Assembly: GCF_029893585.1 (NCBI RefSeq)
Contig: NZ_JARXYX010000009.1
Coordinates: 124,001 to 188,000, forward strand
Direction of reading: 5' to 3'
DNA length: 64,000 nucleotides
Source of the DNA: Streptomyces sp. LBL
Lineage (GTDB): Bacteria > Actinomycetota > Actinomycetes > Streptomycetales > Streptomycetaceae
In this document: positions 9,405 to 18,592 of the stretch, in pieces
How positions within the stretch are numbered: position 1 is the stretch's first letter
How the letters are laid out: every line of letters begins with the position of its first letter
Program-made: the position numbers and the translations under genes
Notes under the pieces: generated by a model
Database searches by the model: none
Told to the model about the DNA's origin: nothing
The model's input: only the letters and a program-made list of their open reading frames with translations

Positions 9405-10133
9405 ATGACGACGACGGACACGCAGGCCGAGCCGGCCGCCGCGCCAGGAGCCGCGACCGCGTCACCCGAGTCGTACGGCGGCGGCACCGATGACACCGGT
9501 CCCGGCCTCCGTCTCCGCGGCCGTCGCGGACGTCACCGCAGGCCGCGCCCCCGCAAGGCGCTGCTCGCCGCGGGAGGCCTGGCCCTGGCCGCCGGTGTGC
9601 TGAGCCTCGTACGGCTGTCGCCCGATGCGGGGGTCGCCGGTCTCGGCACCGCGGAGGCGGGTCCCCGCGCGGGCGGCCCGGGCCCCGTCACCGGCACGGA
9701 GCGGGCGACCGACGCCGCCGGGACGGTGGGGCCGGTCGGCGCCGCCCGTACCGCCGGGGCCGTACCCGAGGTGAGCCCGTCGGCGACCGCGGCGCTGGGC
9801 GGGGCCGCCGCGAGCCCGCTCCCGGATGTGCTCCTCGCCCCGGCGGCGTCCACGACCGCGTCACCGACGGGGCCGACGCCCGACATCACGACCGTCCCTC
9901 ACGTCCCGAACCCGCCGGGCGCCCAGGCGCCCACCTCCACGCCCCGGCCCTCGACGCCCACCGGAACCACCGCCCCGCGCCCGTCCCCGACCCCGACTTC
10001 CGCACCGAACCGGACCTCGGCCGCACCGACGCGGACGCCGGCGCCCCAGCCGCCCGGCCGGACCCGCCATCCGGACCTGTGCGTGCCGGTCATCGGCCTG
10101 TGCGTGGACCGGCTGGGTCAGCCGGGGCACTGA
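9405..10133 (+). CDS. Membrane-anchored Pro/Thr/Ala-rich extracytoplasmic protein
   Basis: A 242-residue protein: a cytoplasmic N-terminus with a strongly basic stretch (RLRGRRGRHRRPRPRK), one transmembrane helix (LLAAGGLALAAGVLSLV, about residues 54-72), then a long low-complexity Pro/Thr/Ser/Ala-rich external part and a small cysteine-containing tail (DLCVPVIGLCVDRLG). The two cysteines near the end could form a disulfide loop. Start ATG at 9405 follows GGAGGGAG; an upstream in-frame ATG at 9354 has no such site. I do not recognise a family; a surface stalk-like protein is likely. Confidence 0.75.
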   Translation: MTTTDTQAEPAAAPGAATASPESYGGGTDDTGPGLRLRGRRGRHRRPRPRKALLAAGGLALAAGVLSLVRLSPDAGVAGLGTAEAGPRAGGPGPVTGTERATDAAGTVGPVGAARTAGAVPEVSPSATAALGGAAASPLPDVLLAPAASTTASPTGPTPDITTVPHVPNPPGAQAPTSTPRPSTPTGTTAPRPSPTPTSAPNRTSAAPTRTPAPQPPGRTRHPDLCVPVIGLCVDRLGQPGH

Positions 10134-10136
10134 GCA

Positions 10137-10213
10137 GGGCGCACGGCCTCCGCCGCCACGACTCCCGGCCCCTGAAAAGGGCGCACGGCCTCCGCCACGA
10201 CTCCCGGCCCCTG
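10137..10213. repeat. Direct repeat of about 35-38 bp
   Basis: Two near-identical copies beginning GGGCGCACGGCCTCCGCC and ending CTCCCGGCCCCTG at 10137-10174 and 10179-10213. Short GGGACCCCCGGGTCCGCC repeats follow up to about 10300. Confidence 0.7.
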
Positions 10214-10297
10214 CAGAAGGCCACCGCCTCCGCCCTTACGACCCCGCTCCCGGTGGGTCGAGGACCCCCGGGTCCGCCGGGACCCCCGGGTCCGCCG

Positions 10298-11413
10298 CTA
10301 CGACTCCCGGTTCCGGCGGGTCAGCAGCCACGGTTCGACCACGCCGAGCCCGCGGACCGGCCGCTGCCACATCGGCTGCAGCCCGAAGTGGTACGTCGGC
10401 GGCTCCTCGTCCTCCTTCTCGGCGGCGGCCTCGGCCTCAGCCGCCGCCGCCTCGGAGGCTGGCGCCTCTCCGGTGCGGATCAGCTCCTCCGCGAGGGCGC
10501 TGTCGACGAGGACGGCGTCACGGGGAGCTATCGACGTCAGCCGGGAGGCAAGGTTGACCGTCGTACCGAAGACATCGCCCATACGGGTGGTCACCGTGCC
10601 GAAAGCGATGCCGACGCGCAGCTCGGGCATGGTCTCGTCGTTGGCCATCGTCTCGACCAGGCGCAGCGCGATCTCGGCGGCCACACCCGCGTCGTCGGCG
10701 GCGTACAGCACCTCGTCGCCGAGTGTCTTGACGAGCCGTCCGCCGTGCGCGGCGACCAGGTCGGCGGCGGTGGTCTCGAAGGCCTCGACAAGTTCGCCGA
10801 GTTCCTCCTCCTCCATCCGACGGGTCAGCCGCGTGAACCCGACGAGGTCGGCGAAGCCGACGGCCAGGCGCCGGTCGACCATCTCCTCGTCGTCGGCGGC
10901 CTGGACGACCCGGCCGGCCGAGGCGGCGAGCTGGCGGCGCCAGACGTAGACGAGGAACTCCTCCAGCTCCGGCAGGAGCAGCTCGACGATGGGGTATGTC
11001 ACCTCGGTGCGCGTCATCCCCGGCTCGGGCGGCTCGGTCAGCCCTTCCAGGAAGGAGTCCATCTGCCACTCGGCCAGCCGGGCCGTGGTCTGGCCGGTGG
11101 ACCGGGCCACCTGCACGGCCATCGCCTCGCTCAGCAGTCCGGCCTCGACGAGACCGGCGAGCCGGCGCAGGGCGAGAACGTCCGCCTCGGTGAGCGCCCT
11201 GGCCTGGCCGATGTCGGCGAAACCCATGGCCCGCCAGAAACGGGAGGCCAGCTCCATGGAGACGCCCGCGCTGCGGGCCGCCTGGAAGGGGGTGTAGCGC
11301 CGCTCGGCGCCGAGGATCAGCTGTTCGAGGCGGAGGGCGAGCGGGTTGTCGCCGGGGTCGGTGGCGTGGGGGTCCGCCCCGTCCGCACCGGAGCCCGTGT
11401 CGTCGACGGTCAC
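10298..11413 (-). CDS. cya: Class III adenylate cyclase
   Basis: A 371-residue cytoplasmic enzyme making cAMP from ATP. The N-terminal 170 residues include a helix-turn-helix-like segment (RRYTPFQAARSAGVSMELASRFWRAMGF) and a helical region; the catalytic domain spans about 185-310. Visible catalytic elements are the first metal Asp in VGFADLVGFT, the LVKTLGDEVLY segment with the adenine-contacting Lys and second metal Asp, and MGDVFGTTVNLASRLT with the transition-state Asn and Arg. The C-terminus is an Ala/Glu-rich linker then a Trp-rich end. This matches the single main adenylate cyclase of Streptomyces, which is linked to germination and development. Start GTG at 11413 with GGAAGGG upstream. 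Confidence 0.93.
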   Translation of the reverse strand: MTVDDTGSGADGADPHATDPGDNPLALRLEQLILGAERRYTPFQAARSAGVSMELASRFWRAMGFADIGQARALTEADVLALRRLAGLVEAGLLSEAMAVQVARSTGQTTARLAEWQMDSFLEGLTEPPEPGMTRTEVTYPIVELLLPELEEFLVYVWRRQLAASAGRVVQAADDEEMVDRRLAVGFADLVGFTRLTRRMEEEELGELVEAFETTAADLVAAHGGRLVKTLGDEVLYAADDAGVAAEIALRLVETMANDETMPELRVGIAFGTVTTRMGDVFGTTVNLASRLTSIAPRDAVLVDSALAEELIRTGEAPASEAAAAEAEAAAEKEDEEPPTYHFGLQPMWQRPVRGLGVVEPWLLTRRNRES

Positions 11414-11761
11414 GCCTGCTGCCCTTCCGATCTGCCGCGGTCAGGTTCGACCGGCCTTCACTTTACGGCAGGTGTGCGCCAGCTCACTCCGTTCGATGTG
11501 GCCGACGGTACCTTGCTGGTGCTGGCGCCGTTACCGGTGAGGGACCGGTGGTGGTGTGGACCGGGCCTCGCCGGGGGCTGCCGCCCCGGGACCCCTGCCT
11601 CGGCCCTGTCCTGCCCTGTCCTGCCTTGCCGTGCCTTGCCGTGCCTTGTCCTCGAACTGCTCCGATCTCGGCTCCGATCGAGCGGGACGGCCGGGAGGAC
11701 CGGGAGGACCGGGGGACCGGAACGGCCGGGAGAACTCCCACGACGGGCTGAGCCGACCGGC
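11414..11761. other. Intergenic region with short repeats
   Basis: Lies between two leftward genes (biotin ligase upstream, adenylate cyclase downstream). It contains CCTTGCCGTG-type repeats at about 11606-11654 and a GGGAGGACC repeat at about 11690-11712. The cyclase promoter is presumably here. No gene seen. Confidence 0.6.
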
Positions 11762-12634
11762 TCACGCCGGTCTCAGGTGCACGATGTCCCCCGCCCCCAC
11801 CGGCTCCTGCACGCCCTCGTCCGTGGCGATCACCAGCCTGCCGTCCCCGTCGACGGCGACCGCCTCCCCCACGATCGACCGGTCCCCCGGCAACTCCGCC
11901 CGTACCGTCCGTCCCAGCGTCGCGCAGCCGGCCGCGTATGTCTCCTGGAGACCGCTGACCGTCGGGTCGCCGCCGGCCGCCCGCCAGCGCCCGTACCACT
12001 CCTCCAGGGACCGCAGGACGCCCCGCAGCAGCGTGTCCCGGTCCGTGCTCACGGCTCCGGCCAGGGCCAGCGACCCCGCCCGGGGCACGGGCAGCTCCGC
12101 CGCGCGCAGGGTGACGTTGATGCCGACGCCGACGACGACCCCGTCCCCGGCCCGCTCCGCCAGGATCCCGCCGGCCTTGCGTTCCTCGCCGCCCACGGTC
12201 ACCAGCAGGTCGTTCGGCCACTTCAGGGCCGTATCGACGCCGGCCGCCCGCGACAGTCCCGTCGCCACCGCCACCCCGGTCAGCAGCGGCAGCCAGCCCC
12301 AGCGGGCCACCGGCACATCGGTCGGCTTCAACAGGACGGAGAAGAACAGGCCCGAGCGGGCCGGCGCGGTCCACTGGCGTTCCAGACGGCCGCGCCCCGC
12401 GGTCTGTTCCTCGGCGACCAGGACGGCACCCTCGTCCGCGTCCCCCGCGGCGGCCAGCGCCACGAGGTCGGAGTTGGTGGACCCGGTGCTCTGTACGACG
12501 ACGACGTCACGGTAGAGGCCCGCGTGCTCGCCCTCCCGCACCAGCCCCCGGCGCAGCGCGGCACCATTGAGGGGCGGCCGGTCCAGATCGGACCACCTGC
12601 TGTCGTTCGCGTCTGAAGCATCTTGCGGCGTCAT
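11762..12634 (-). CDS. birA: Biotin--[acetyl-CoA-carboxylase] ligase
   Basis: A 290-residue ligase that activates biotin to biotinyl-AMP and attaches it to the lysine of biotin carrier domains, here most obviously the EAMKMEQ site of the carboxylase alpha subunit encoded at 16748-18520. Conserved elements: STNSD, the biotinyl-AMP loop AGRGRLERQW, KWPNDLL and RKAGGILAE. There is no N-terminal winged-helix DNA-binding domain, so it is a monofunctional ligase rather than an E. coli-type repressor. Start ATG at 12634 follows AGGGTGG. It is divergent from pccB 110 bases away, a sensible arrangement for ligase and substrate complex. Confidence 0.95.
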   Translation of the reverse strand: MTPQDASDANDSRWSDLDRPPLNGAALRRGLVREGEHAGLYRDVVVVQSTGSTNSDLVALAAAGDADEGAVLVAEEQTAGRGRLERQWTAPARSGLFFSVLLKPTDVPVARWGWLPLLTGVAVATGLSRAAGVDTALKWPNDLLVTVGGEERKAGGILAERAGDGVVVGVGINVTLRAAELPVPRAGSLALAGAVSTDRDTLLRGVLRSLEEWYGRWRAAGGDPTVSGLQETYAAGCATLGRTVRAELPGDRSIVGEAVAVDGDGRLVIATDEGVQEPVGAGDIVHLRPA

Positions 12635-12744
12635 GCAAGCCACCCTAGGTGTGGCAAACGCCGCACTGCCGAACGAGGGGCACCCCACTACTCTACGGAT
12701 GAGTATTCGTCCCCCCTTTTGAGCAGGCAGGGAGCCCTATCCCG

Positions 12745-14355
12745 ATGTCCGAGCCGGAAGAGCGTCAAGAGATCCCAGGGATCGACATCCACACCACCGC
12801 GGGCAAGCTCGCGGATCTCCAGCGCCGTATCGAGGAAGCGACGCACGCCGGCTCCGCACGCGCCGTCGAGAAGCAGCACGCCAAGGGCAAGTTGACGGCC
12901 CGTGAGCGGATCGACCTGCTGCTCGACGAGGGGTCCTTCGTCGAGCTCGACGAGTTCGCCCGGCACCGCTCCACCAACTTCGGCCTGGACACCAACCGCC
13001 CGTACGGGGACGGCGTCGTGACCGGTTACGGCACCGTCGACGGCCGTCCGGTCGCGGTGTTCTCCCAGGACTTCACCGTCTTCGGCGGGGCGCTGGGCGA
13101 GGTCTACGGTCAGAAGATCGTCAAGGTGATGGACTTCGCGCTGAAGACCGGCTGTCCCGTCATCGGCATCAACGACTCCGGCGGTGCCCGCATCCAGGAG
13201 GGCGTCGCCTCCCTCGGCGCGTACGGTGAGATCTTCCGCCGCAACACCCACGCGTCCGGGGTGATCCCGCAGATCAGCCTGGTCGTCGGCCCGTGCGCGG
13301 GCGGCGCGGTCTACTCCCCCGCGATCACCGACTTCACGGTCATGGTCGACCAGACCTCGCACATGTTCATCACCGGCCCGGACGTCATCAAGACGGTCAC
13401 CGGCGAGGACGTCGGGATGGAGGAGCTCGGCGGCGCCCGCACCCACAACTCGACCTCCGGCGTGGCCCACCACATGGCCGGGGACGAGAAGGACGCGGTC
13501 GAGTACATCAAGCAGCTGCTGTCGTACCTGCCGTCCAACAACCTCAGCGAGGCCCCGGTCTTCGCCGAGGAGGCGGACCTCACCGTCACCGACGAGGACC
13601 GCGAGCTGGACACGGTCGTCCCGGACAGCGCGAACCAGCCGTACGACATGCACACGGTGATCGAGCACATCCTGGACGACGCCGAGTTCTTCGAGACCCA
13701 GGCGCTGTACGCGCCGAACATCCTCACCGGGTACGGCCGGGTCGAGGGCCACCCCGTCGGCATCGTCGCCAACCAGCCGATGCAGTTCGCGGGCTGCCTC
13801 GACATCAAGGCCGGCGAGAAGGCGGCCCGCTTCGTGCGGACCTGCGACGCCTTCAACATCCCGGTGATCACCTTCGTCGACGTGCCCGGATTCCTGCCCG
13901 GCGTCGACCAGGAGCACGACGGCATCATCCGCCGCGGCGCCAAGCTGATCTACGCCTACGCCGAGGCCACGGTCCCGCTGATCACCGTCATCACCCGCAA
14001 GGCCTTCGGCGGCGCCTACGACGTCATGGGCTCCAAGCACCTGGGCGCCGACCTCAACCTCGCCTGGCCCACCGCCCAGATCGCGGTGATGGGCGCCCAG
14101 GGCGCGGTCAACATCCTGCACCGGCGCACCATCGCCGAGGCGGTGACCGCCGGCGACCTGGAGGCGACCCGGGCCCGGCTCATCCAGGAGTACGAGGACG
14201 CCCTCCTCAACCCCTACATCGCGGCCGAGCGAGGCTACGTCGACTCCGTGATCATGCCGTCGGACACCCGCCGGCATGTCGTACGGGGCCTGCGTCAGCT
14301 GCGCACGAAGCGCGAGTCGCTGCCGCCCAAGAAGCACGGCAACATCCCCCTCTAG
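12745..14355 (+). CDS. pccB: Acyl-CoA carboxylase beta subunit, propionyl-CoA type (carboxyltransferase)
   Basis: A 536-residue carboxyltransferase that moves CO2 from carboxybiotin to propionyl-CoA to give methylmalonyl-CoA. It has the two crotonase-like halves of the family, with the oxyanion-forming GGARIQEG and [11 protein letters not shown] segments. The residue that sets chain length in the S. coelicolor enzymes (Asp422 in PccB, Ile in AccB) is Asp426 here in GGAYDVMGS, which predicts preference for propionyl-CoA. It is followed after 16 bases by the epsilon subunit gene. Start ATG at 12745 with GGGAG upstream. Products feed polyketide extender units and odd-chain metabolism. Confidence 0.96.
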   Translation: MSEPEERQEIPGIDIHTTAGKLADLQRRIEEATHAGSARAVEKQHAKGKLTARERIDLLLDEGSFVELDEFARHRSTNFGLDTNRPYGDGVVTGYGTVDGRPVAVFSQDFTVFGGALGEVYGQKIVKVMDFALKTGCPVIGINDSGGARIQEGVASLGAYGEIFRRNTHASGVIPQISLVVGPCAGGAVYSPAITDFTVMVDQTSHMFITGPDVIKTVTGEDVGMEELGGARTHNSTSGVAHHMAGDEKDAVEYIKQLLSYLPSNNLSEAPVFAEEADLTVTDEDRELDTVVPDSANQPYDMHTVIEHILDDAEFFETQALYAPNILTGYGRVEGHPVGIVANQPMQFAGCLDIKAGEKAARFVRTCDAFNIPVITFVDVPGFLPGVDQEHDGIIRRGAKLIYAYAEATVPLITVITRKAFGGAYDVMGSKHLGADLNLAWPTAQIAVMGAQGAVNILHRRTIAEAVTAGDLEATRARLIQEYEDALLNPYIAAERGYVDSVIMPSDTRRHVVRGLRQLRTKRESLPPKKHGNIPL

Positions 14356-14371
14356 CCCGCCGGGAGCCGTC

Positions 14372-14581
14372 ATGAACATCAAGGTCGTACGGGGCAACCC
14401 GACCCCGGAGGAGCTGGCCGCCGCACTGGCGGTGGTCCGAGCGCGCGCCGCGGCGGCAGCCACCGTGCCGTCCGGCGCGCCCGCCCCGCGGGACGCGTGG
14501 TCCGACCCGTCCCGCATCGCGGCCCACCGGCTGCCGCAGCCGGGACCCACGGCCTGGACGCGCACGTACTGGCCGGGCTAG
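14372..14581 (+). CDS. Acyl-CoA carboxylase epsilon subunit
   Basis: A 69-residue protein of the actinobacterial epsilon family that tethers the alpha and beta subunits. It begins MNIKVVRGNPTPEELAAALAVV, the family signature, then an Ala-rich linker and a Trp-containing C-terminal region (AWSDPSRI...TAWTRTYWPG). GGGAG lies six bases before the ATG. It is 16 bases downstream of pccB, so co-translated. Its TAG stop codon lies inside the left arm of a long inverted repeat element (14578-14746). Confidence 0.93.
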   Translation: MNIKVVRGNPTPEELAAALAVVRARAAAAATVPSGAPAPRDAWSDPSRIAAHRLPQPGPTAWTRTYWPG

Positions 14582-14746
14582 TGCCGCGGCAGGCAATGTT
14601 CGCCCCGTCGCGACGCCTGGCACGCACTCTCGCCGCACCGGGCGAAAGCCCAAGTACATCCAGTACGAGGGCTTCCGCCCGGCACGCCGATAGCACGCAC
14701 CAGACGCCGCTCCTTCTCGGGCAAACATTGCCTGCCGCGGCACTAG
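14578..14746. mobile_element. 169-bp long inverted-repeat element (MITE-like) bounded by CTAG
   Basis: The outer arms are a perfect 23-bp inverted repeat: CTAGTGCCGCGGCAGGCAAT plus GTT at 14578-14600 and its complement at 14724-14746. The interior is also an imperfect palindrome: CCGGGCGAAAGCC pairs with GGCTTCCGCCCGG around a GTAC-ATCCA-GTAC tip, so the whole element could fold as one hairpin. Both ends carry CTAG, which could be a target duplication; IS5-type transposases prefer YTAR sites. It has no coding capacity. I recall similar sequences recurring between genes in Streptomyces. The left CTAG includes the stop codon of the epsilon subunit gene. Confidence 0.7.
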
Positions 14747-14799
14747 ACGTCACCCGCCAGAGGCGGGCGCGGGGCTGTGGTCGACATACGTCCCCGCCG

Positions 14800-15024
14800 C
14801 GTGGGCGCGACCGGGCCCCACTGGCCCCCACTGGCCCCCACTGGCCCGCGTGGGCCTCCACCGGCCTCCACCGGCCCCCGCCGGCCGCATCGGCCGCGCC
14901 GGCCCGCAGCCGAAAACGAACCGACTGCGGGCCGGACAATGGGGCCGGGCAAGGCGAGCCGGACGAGTTGGGCCGGACGAGTGGGACCGGGCAAGCCGAG
15001 CCGGACGAGTGGGACCGGACAAGT
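14800..15024. repeat. Low-complexity repeat block upstream of a small membrane protein gene
   Basis: Repeats of CCCCACTGGCC and CTCCACCGGC (about 14806-14890) are followed by repeats of GGGACCGGGCAAGCCGAGC and GCCGGACGAGT (about 14935-15024). No gene seen between 14747 and 15075. Confidence 0.65.
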
Positions 15025-15040
15025 TGAGTACGCGTACTCA
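15025..15040. promoter_or_regulatory. 16-bp perfect palindrome, probable operator
   Basis: TGAGTACGCGTACTCA is a perfect palindrome at 15025-15040, 36 bases upstream of the small membrane protein gene at 15076. Its symmetry and position suggest a regulator-binding site. The regulator is unknown. Confidence 0.45.
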
Positions 15041-15075
15041 GGCGCCCTCCAGCGGATCGCCGCACGCTGGAAACC

Positions 15076-15204
15076 ATGCTGTGGTCCGACCCCGAGAACG
15101 AGCCGCCCAAGGAACTGCGTGACACGCAGGACATGCTGCGGCGGCTGGGCGTTCTCATGGCGCTGGCCATGGTGCTCGCGATGATCGTGATCGGACTGAG
15201 CTGA
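15076..15204 (+). CDS. Small single-pass membrane protein (42 aa)
   Basis: A 42-residue frame starting MLWSDPENEPPKELRDTQDM with a charged N-terminal half and one C-terminal transmembrane helix (GVLMALAMVLAMIVIGL). Third codon positions are strongly GC and the charge pattern is that of a tail-anchored mini-protein. A GGAAA element lies just before the ATG. It ends 30 bases before maf and follows the carboxylase epsilon gene. Similar tiny proteins between the epsilon subunit and Maf genes are, as I recall, conserved in Streptomyces. Function unknown. Confidence 0.7.
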   Translation: MLWSDPENEPPKELRDTQDMLRRLGVLMALAMVLAMIVIGLS

Positions 15205-15234
15205 GCCCCGGCCCCGCGCCGATAGTCTGAACGC

Positions 15235-15855
15235 ATGACTGATCAGCCGCGCCGCCGACTCGTCCTCGCCTCCCAGTCCCCCGCCCGGCTCGGACTGTTG
15301 CGCCAGGCCGGACTCGACCCCGAGGTGATCGTGAGCGGCGTCGACGAGGACGCGGTCACCGCGCCGACCCCCGCCGAGCTGGCCCTCGCCCTGGCCGAGG
15401 CGAAGGCCTCCGTCGTGTCGGCGAAACCCGAGGTCAAGGGCGCCCTGGTGATCGGCTGCGACTCGGTGCTCGACCTGGACGGCCAGGCCCTCGGCAAACC
15501 CGCCGACGCCGAGGAGGCGACGGCCCGTTGGAAGTCGATGCGCGGACGCGCCGGGACGCTCCAGACCGGCCACTGTGTCTACGACACGAGCAGCGGCCGG
15601 TACGCCTCCGCCACCGCCTCCACCGTCGTCCGCTTCGGCGAACCGACCGACGACGAGATCGCCGCGTACGTCGCCTCGGGCGAACCCCTGTACGTGGCCG
15701 GGGCGTTCACCCTGGACGGCCGCTCGGCCCCGTTCGTCGACGGCATCGAGGGCGACCACGGCAACGTGATCGGCATCAGCCTGCCCCTCGTACGCCGCCT
15801 GCTGGCCGAACTGGGCGTCGGGATCACCGAGCTGTGGACGCCGCGGGAGAAGTGA
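15235..15855 (+). CDS. maf: Maf nucleoside triphosphate pyrophosphatase
   Basis: A 206-residue house-cleaning pyrophosphatase that hydrolyses non-canonical or excess NTPs and has been linked to septum control. The P-loop-like [18 protein letters not shown], the SGVDED segment, the [17 protein letters not shown] catalytic region and the [10 protein letters not shown] motif are all visible. A -10-like TAGTCT at 15223-15228 is only six bases from the ATG, suggesting a leaderless transcript. It is convergent with the next gene with no spacing (stop codons abut at 15855/15856). Confidence 0.93.
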   Translation: MTDQPRRRLVLASQSPARLGLLRQAGLDPEVIVSGVDEDAVTAPTPAELALALAEAKASVVSAKPEVKGALVIGCDSVLDLDGQALGKPADAEEATARWKSMRGRAGTLQTGHCVYDTSSGRYASATASTVVRFGEPTDDEIAAYVASGEPLYVAGAFTLDGRSAPFVDGIEGDHGNVIGISLPLVRRLLAELGVGITELWTPREK

Positions 15856-16407
15856 TCAGGGCGTGCTGGGGGCCGGCGGCGGTATGACCGGCGAGCCGCC
15901 GCTGCCCCTGCCGCCATCCGCAGACGTGCCGTCCGGCGACATACCGGATGGCGGCGGCGCGTCGTCGGGCGCGGGCTCGCCCGGGCTGTCGTACGTCATC
16001 AGCAGCAGCACGATCAGGGCCAGCACCAGCACCATGAACAGGAACGCGAGTGGGCCCGCCAGCCCCCACGAGAGCGCGCCCAGCAGCCCGTGCACCACGG
16101 CCGCGCTGATCAGCAGGACGCGGCCGAAGCCGACGGGCGCGCGGTCACGCAGGCCGACCAGCAGCGCGACCAGGCCGCACAGGGCGAAGCAGAGGCCGAA
16201 GACGATCCCGCCGATCTTCGAGGACGAGGACATCATGTCCGGGTCGAGTCCGGCCAGGGACATGTGCTGCCGGTCGACGACGATCCCGAGGAGCCAGTTC
16301 AGCGCGGCGACGCCGAGCGCCTCCACGAAGAGCACGACCGCCACGGTCCACGCCACGAGCCTGCGCATCGCCACCGGTTCACCCACCTTCGACTGCGGTC
16401 CGAGCAT
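15856..16407 (-). CDS. Membrane protein with four predicted helices
   Basis: A 183-residue integral membrane protein: hydrophobic segments AWTVAVVLFVEALGVAALNWLLGI, GGIVFGLCFALCGLVALLVGL, VLLISAAVVHGLLGALSWG and AFLFMVLVLALIVLLLMTY, followed by a Pro/Gly/Ser/Asp-rich cytoplasmic or external tail. No known domain recognised. I chose ATG at 16407 (GAGGTC upstream); ATG at 16368 (MRRLVAWTV) is equally plausible. A promoter with -35 TTGTCC and -10 TAGCGT lies just upstream. Divergent from the biotin carboxylase gene. Confidence 0.75.
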   Translation of the reverse strand: MLGPQSKVGEPVAMRRLVAWTVAVVLFVEALGVAALNWLLGIVVDRQHMSLAGLDPDMMSSSSKIGGIVFGLCFALCGLVALLVGLRDRAPVGFGRVLLISAAVVHGLLGALSWGLAGPLAFLFMVLVLALIVLLLMTYDSPGEPAPDDAPPPSGMSPDGTSADGGRGSGGSPVIPPPAPSTP

Positions 16408-16444
16408 GGCTGCTGTGACCTCACGTACGTTCGAGACATCGGGA

Positions 16445-16473
16445 ACGCTACTAATCGGTAAACCCCGGGACAA
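16445..16473 (-). promoter_or_regulatory. Predicted promoter of the membrane protein gene
   Basis: On the minus strand TTGTCC (16468-16473) and TAGCGT (16445-16450) are separated by 17 bases, close to the SigHrdB consensus spacing, about 38 bases before the chosen start. The rest of the 16408-16747 divergent region shows no gene. Confidence 0.5.
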
Positions 16474-16747
16474 GACTCCGGCGGCAGGCAAAGAATCATT
16501 GGGCCATTCGTAGGGACTCCACAAAGAATCGACGTGGGCCGCAGCACGCCACTACAGAGACCTTGACCACACAACAGGGCTAGGGTTTCCGGGGGAAGCC
16601 CCGCGTTCCGATGTGTGACAAGGGATTTCGCGGGTCGAGCGAGCCTCGCATCACGCTCCGTGTGGGCAAGCTCACCACAGGGGACGGGTCGAAGTGCCGT
16701 GTCGGCAGTCCCTAAACTCGGCTTGTTTCAAGGAGGGAGCCTCAATC

Positions 16748-18520
16748 GTGCGCAAGGTGCTCATCGCCAACCGTGGCGAAATCGCTGTCCGCGTTGCCCG
16801 GGCCTGCCGGGACGCCGGGATCGCGAGCGTCGCCGTCTACGCCGACCCGGACCGGGACGCTCTGCATGTCCGCGCCGCGGATGAGGCGTTCGCTCTGGGC
16901 GGTGAGACTCCCGCGACCAGCTACCTCGACATCGAGAAGGTGTTGAACGCCGCGCGTGAGTCCGGCGCCGACGCCATCCATCCCGGCTACGGCTTCCTGT
17001 CCGAGAACGCCGAGTTCGCGCAGGCGGTCCTGGACGCGGGCCTGATCTGGATCGGCCCGCCCCCGCAGGCCATCCGCGACCTGGGCGACAAGGTCGCCGC
17101 CCGCCACATCGCCCAGCGTGCCGGCGCCCCCCTGGTGGCCGGCACGCCCGACCCGGTGAACGGTGCCGACGAGGTCGTCGCCTTCGCCGAGGAGCACGGT
17201 CTGCCCATCGCGATCAAGGCCGCCTTCGGCGGTGGCGGTCGCGGTCTGAAGGTGGCCCGGACCCTCGAAGAGGTGCCCGAACTGTACGACTCGGCCGTCC
17301 GCGAGGCGGTCGCGGCCTTCGGCCGGGGTGAGTGCTTCGTCGAGCGCTACCTGGACAAACCGCGGCACGTGGAGACCCAGTGCCTGGCCGACCAGCACGG
17401 CAACGTGGTCGTCGTGTCGACGCGTGACTGCTCCCTCCAGCGCCGCCACCAGAAGCTGGTGGAGGAGGCGCCCGCGCCGTTCCTCTCCGAGGAGCAGGTG
17501 GCCCAGCTGTACTCCTCTTCGAAGGCCATCCTCAAGGAGGCCGGCTACGTCGGCGCCGGCACCGTGGAGTTCCTCGTCGGGATGGACGGCACGATCTCCT
17601 TCCTGGAGGTCAACACCCGCCTCCAGGTCGAGCACCCGGTCACCGAGGAGGTCGCCGGCATCGACCTCGTACGCGAGATGTTCCGCATCGCCGACGGCGA
17701 GGAGCTCGGCTACGGCGACCCGGAGCTGCGCGGTCACTCCTTCGAGTTCCGCATCAACGGCGAGGACCCGGGCCGTAACTTCCTCCCGGCCCCCGGCACG
17801 GTCACCACGTTCGCCCCGCCGTCCGGTCCGGGTGTCCGTCTGGACGCGGGTGTCGAGTCCGGCAGTGTGATCGGTCCGGCCTGGGACTCCCTGCTGGCCA
17901 AGCTGATCGTCACCGGCGCCACCCGTGCGCAGGCCCTCCAGCGCGCCGCGCGGGCGCTCGACGAGTTCACCGTCGAGGGCATGGCGACGGCCATCCCGTT
18001 CCACCGCGCGGTCGTCAGGGACCCGGCGTTCGCCCCCGAGCTGACCGGCTCCAGCGCCCCGTTCACGGTCCACACCCGCTGGATCGAGACCGAGTTCGTC
18101 AACGAGATCAAGCCCTTCACCGCCCCGGCCGACACCGAGGCGGAGGAGGAGGCGGACCGCGAGACGGTCATCGTCGAGGTCGGCGGCAAGCGCCTGGAGG
18201 TCTCCCTCCCGGTCTCGCTCGGCATGTCACTGGCCCGCACCGGCCTCGCCGCCGGGGCCAAGCCCAAGCGCCGCGCGGCCAGGAAGTCCGGCCCCGTGGC
18301 CTCCGGCGACACCCTCGCCTCCCCGATGCAGGGCACCATCGTCAAGGTCGCCGTCGAGGAGGGCCAGGAGGTCAAGGAGGGCGACCTGGTCGTCGTCCTC
18401 GAGGCGATGAAGATGGAACAGCCGCTGAACGCCCACCGCTCCGGCACCATCAAGGGCCTGTCCGCCGAGGTCGGCTCCTCCGTCACGTCCGGCGCCACGA
18501 TCTGCGAGATCAAGGACTGA
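16748..18520 (+). CDS. accA2: Acyl-CoA carboxylase alpha subunit (biotin carboxylase plus biotin carrier domain)
   Basis: A 590-residue fusion: biotin carboxylase (about 1-450, opening [20 protein letters not shown], with the ATP-grasp glycine loop FGGGGRGL and [15 protein letters not shown]) and a C-terminal biotinyl domain with the biotin-accepting Lys555 in EAMKMEQ. It carboxylates its own biotin using ATP and bicarbonate and hands CO2 to beta subunits such as PccB encoded 2.4 kb upstream. The length equals that known for AccA2 of S. coelicolor. GTG at 16748 follows a strong AAGGAGGGAG site, which settles the start. A perfect 17-bp terminator stem follows. Confidence 0.96.
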   Translation: MRKVLIANRGEIAVRVARACRDAGIASVAVYADPDRDALHVRAADEAFALGGETPATSYLDIEKVLNAARESGADAIHPGYGFLSENAEFAQAVLDAGLIWIGPPPQAIRDLGDKVAARHIAQRAGAPLVAGTPDPVNGADEVVAFAEEHGLPIAIKAAFGGGGRGLKVARTLEEVPELYDSAVREAVAAFGRGECFVERYLDKPRHVETQCLADQHGNVVVVSTRDCSLQRRHQKLVEEAPAPFLSEEQVAQLYSSSKAILKEAGYVGAGTVEFLVGMDGTISFLEVNTRLQVEHPVTEEVAGIDLVREMFRIADGEELGYGDPELRGHSFEFRINGEDPGRNFLPAPGTVTTFAPPSGPGVRLDAGVESGSVIGPAWDSLLAKLIVTGATRAQALQRAARALDEFTVEGMATAIPFHRAVVRDPAFAPELTGSSAPFTVHTRWIETEFVNEIKPFTAPADTEAEEEADRETVIVEVGGKRLEVSLPVSLGMSLARTGLAAGAKPKRRAARKSGPVASGDTLASPMQGTIVKVAVEEGQEVKEGDLVVVLEAMKMEQPLNAHRSGTIKGLSAEVGSSVTSGATICEIKD

Positions 18521-18550
18521 CCCACGGGACCTTCTCCCGTACGACATCCC

Positions 18551-18592
18551 GAGGCGCCCGGCGGACCGCAGTGACGGTCCGCCGGGCGCCTC
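18551..18592 (+). terminator. Strong hairpin terminator after accA2
   Basis: GAGGCGCCCGGCGGACC and its exact complement form a 17-bp stem with an 8-base loop (GCAGTGAC), 30 bases past the accA2 stop. Confidence 0.85.

Noticed and set aside
12688..14565. 625-codon minus-strand open frame
   Set aside because: Antisense to pccB; composition (Val/Asp/Gly/Arg-rich, no motifs) is that of a shadow frame.
16563..16586. TTGACC...TAGGGT as an accA2 promoter
   Set aside because: The spacer is only 12 bases, too short for a standard promoter.
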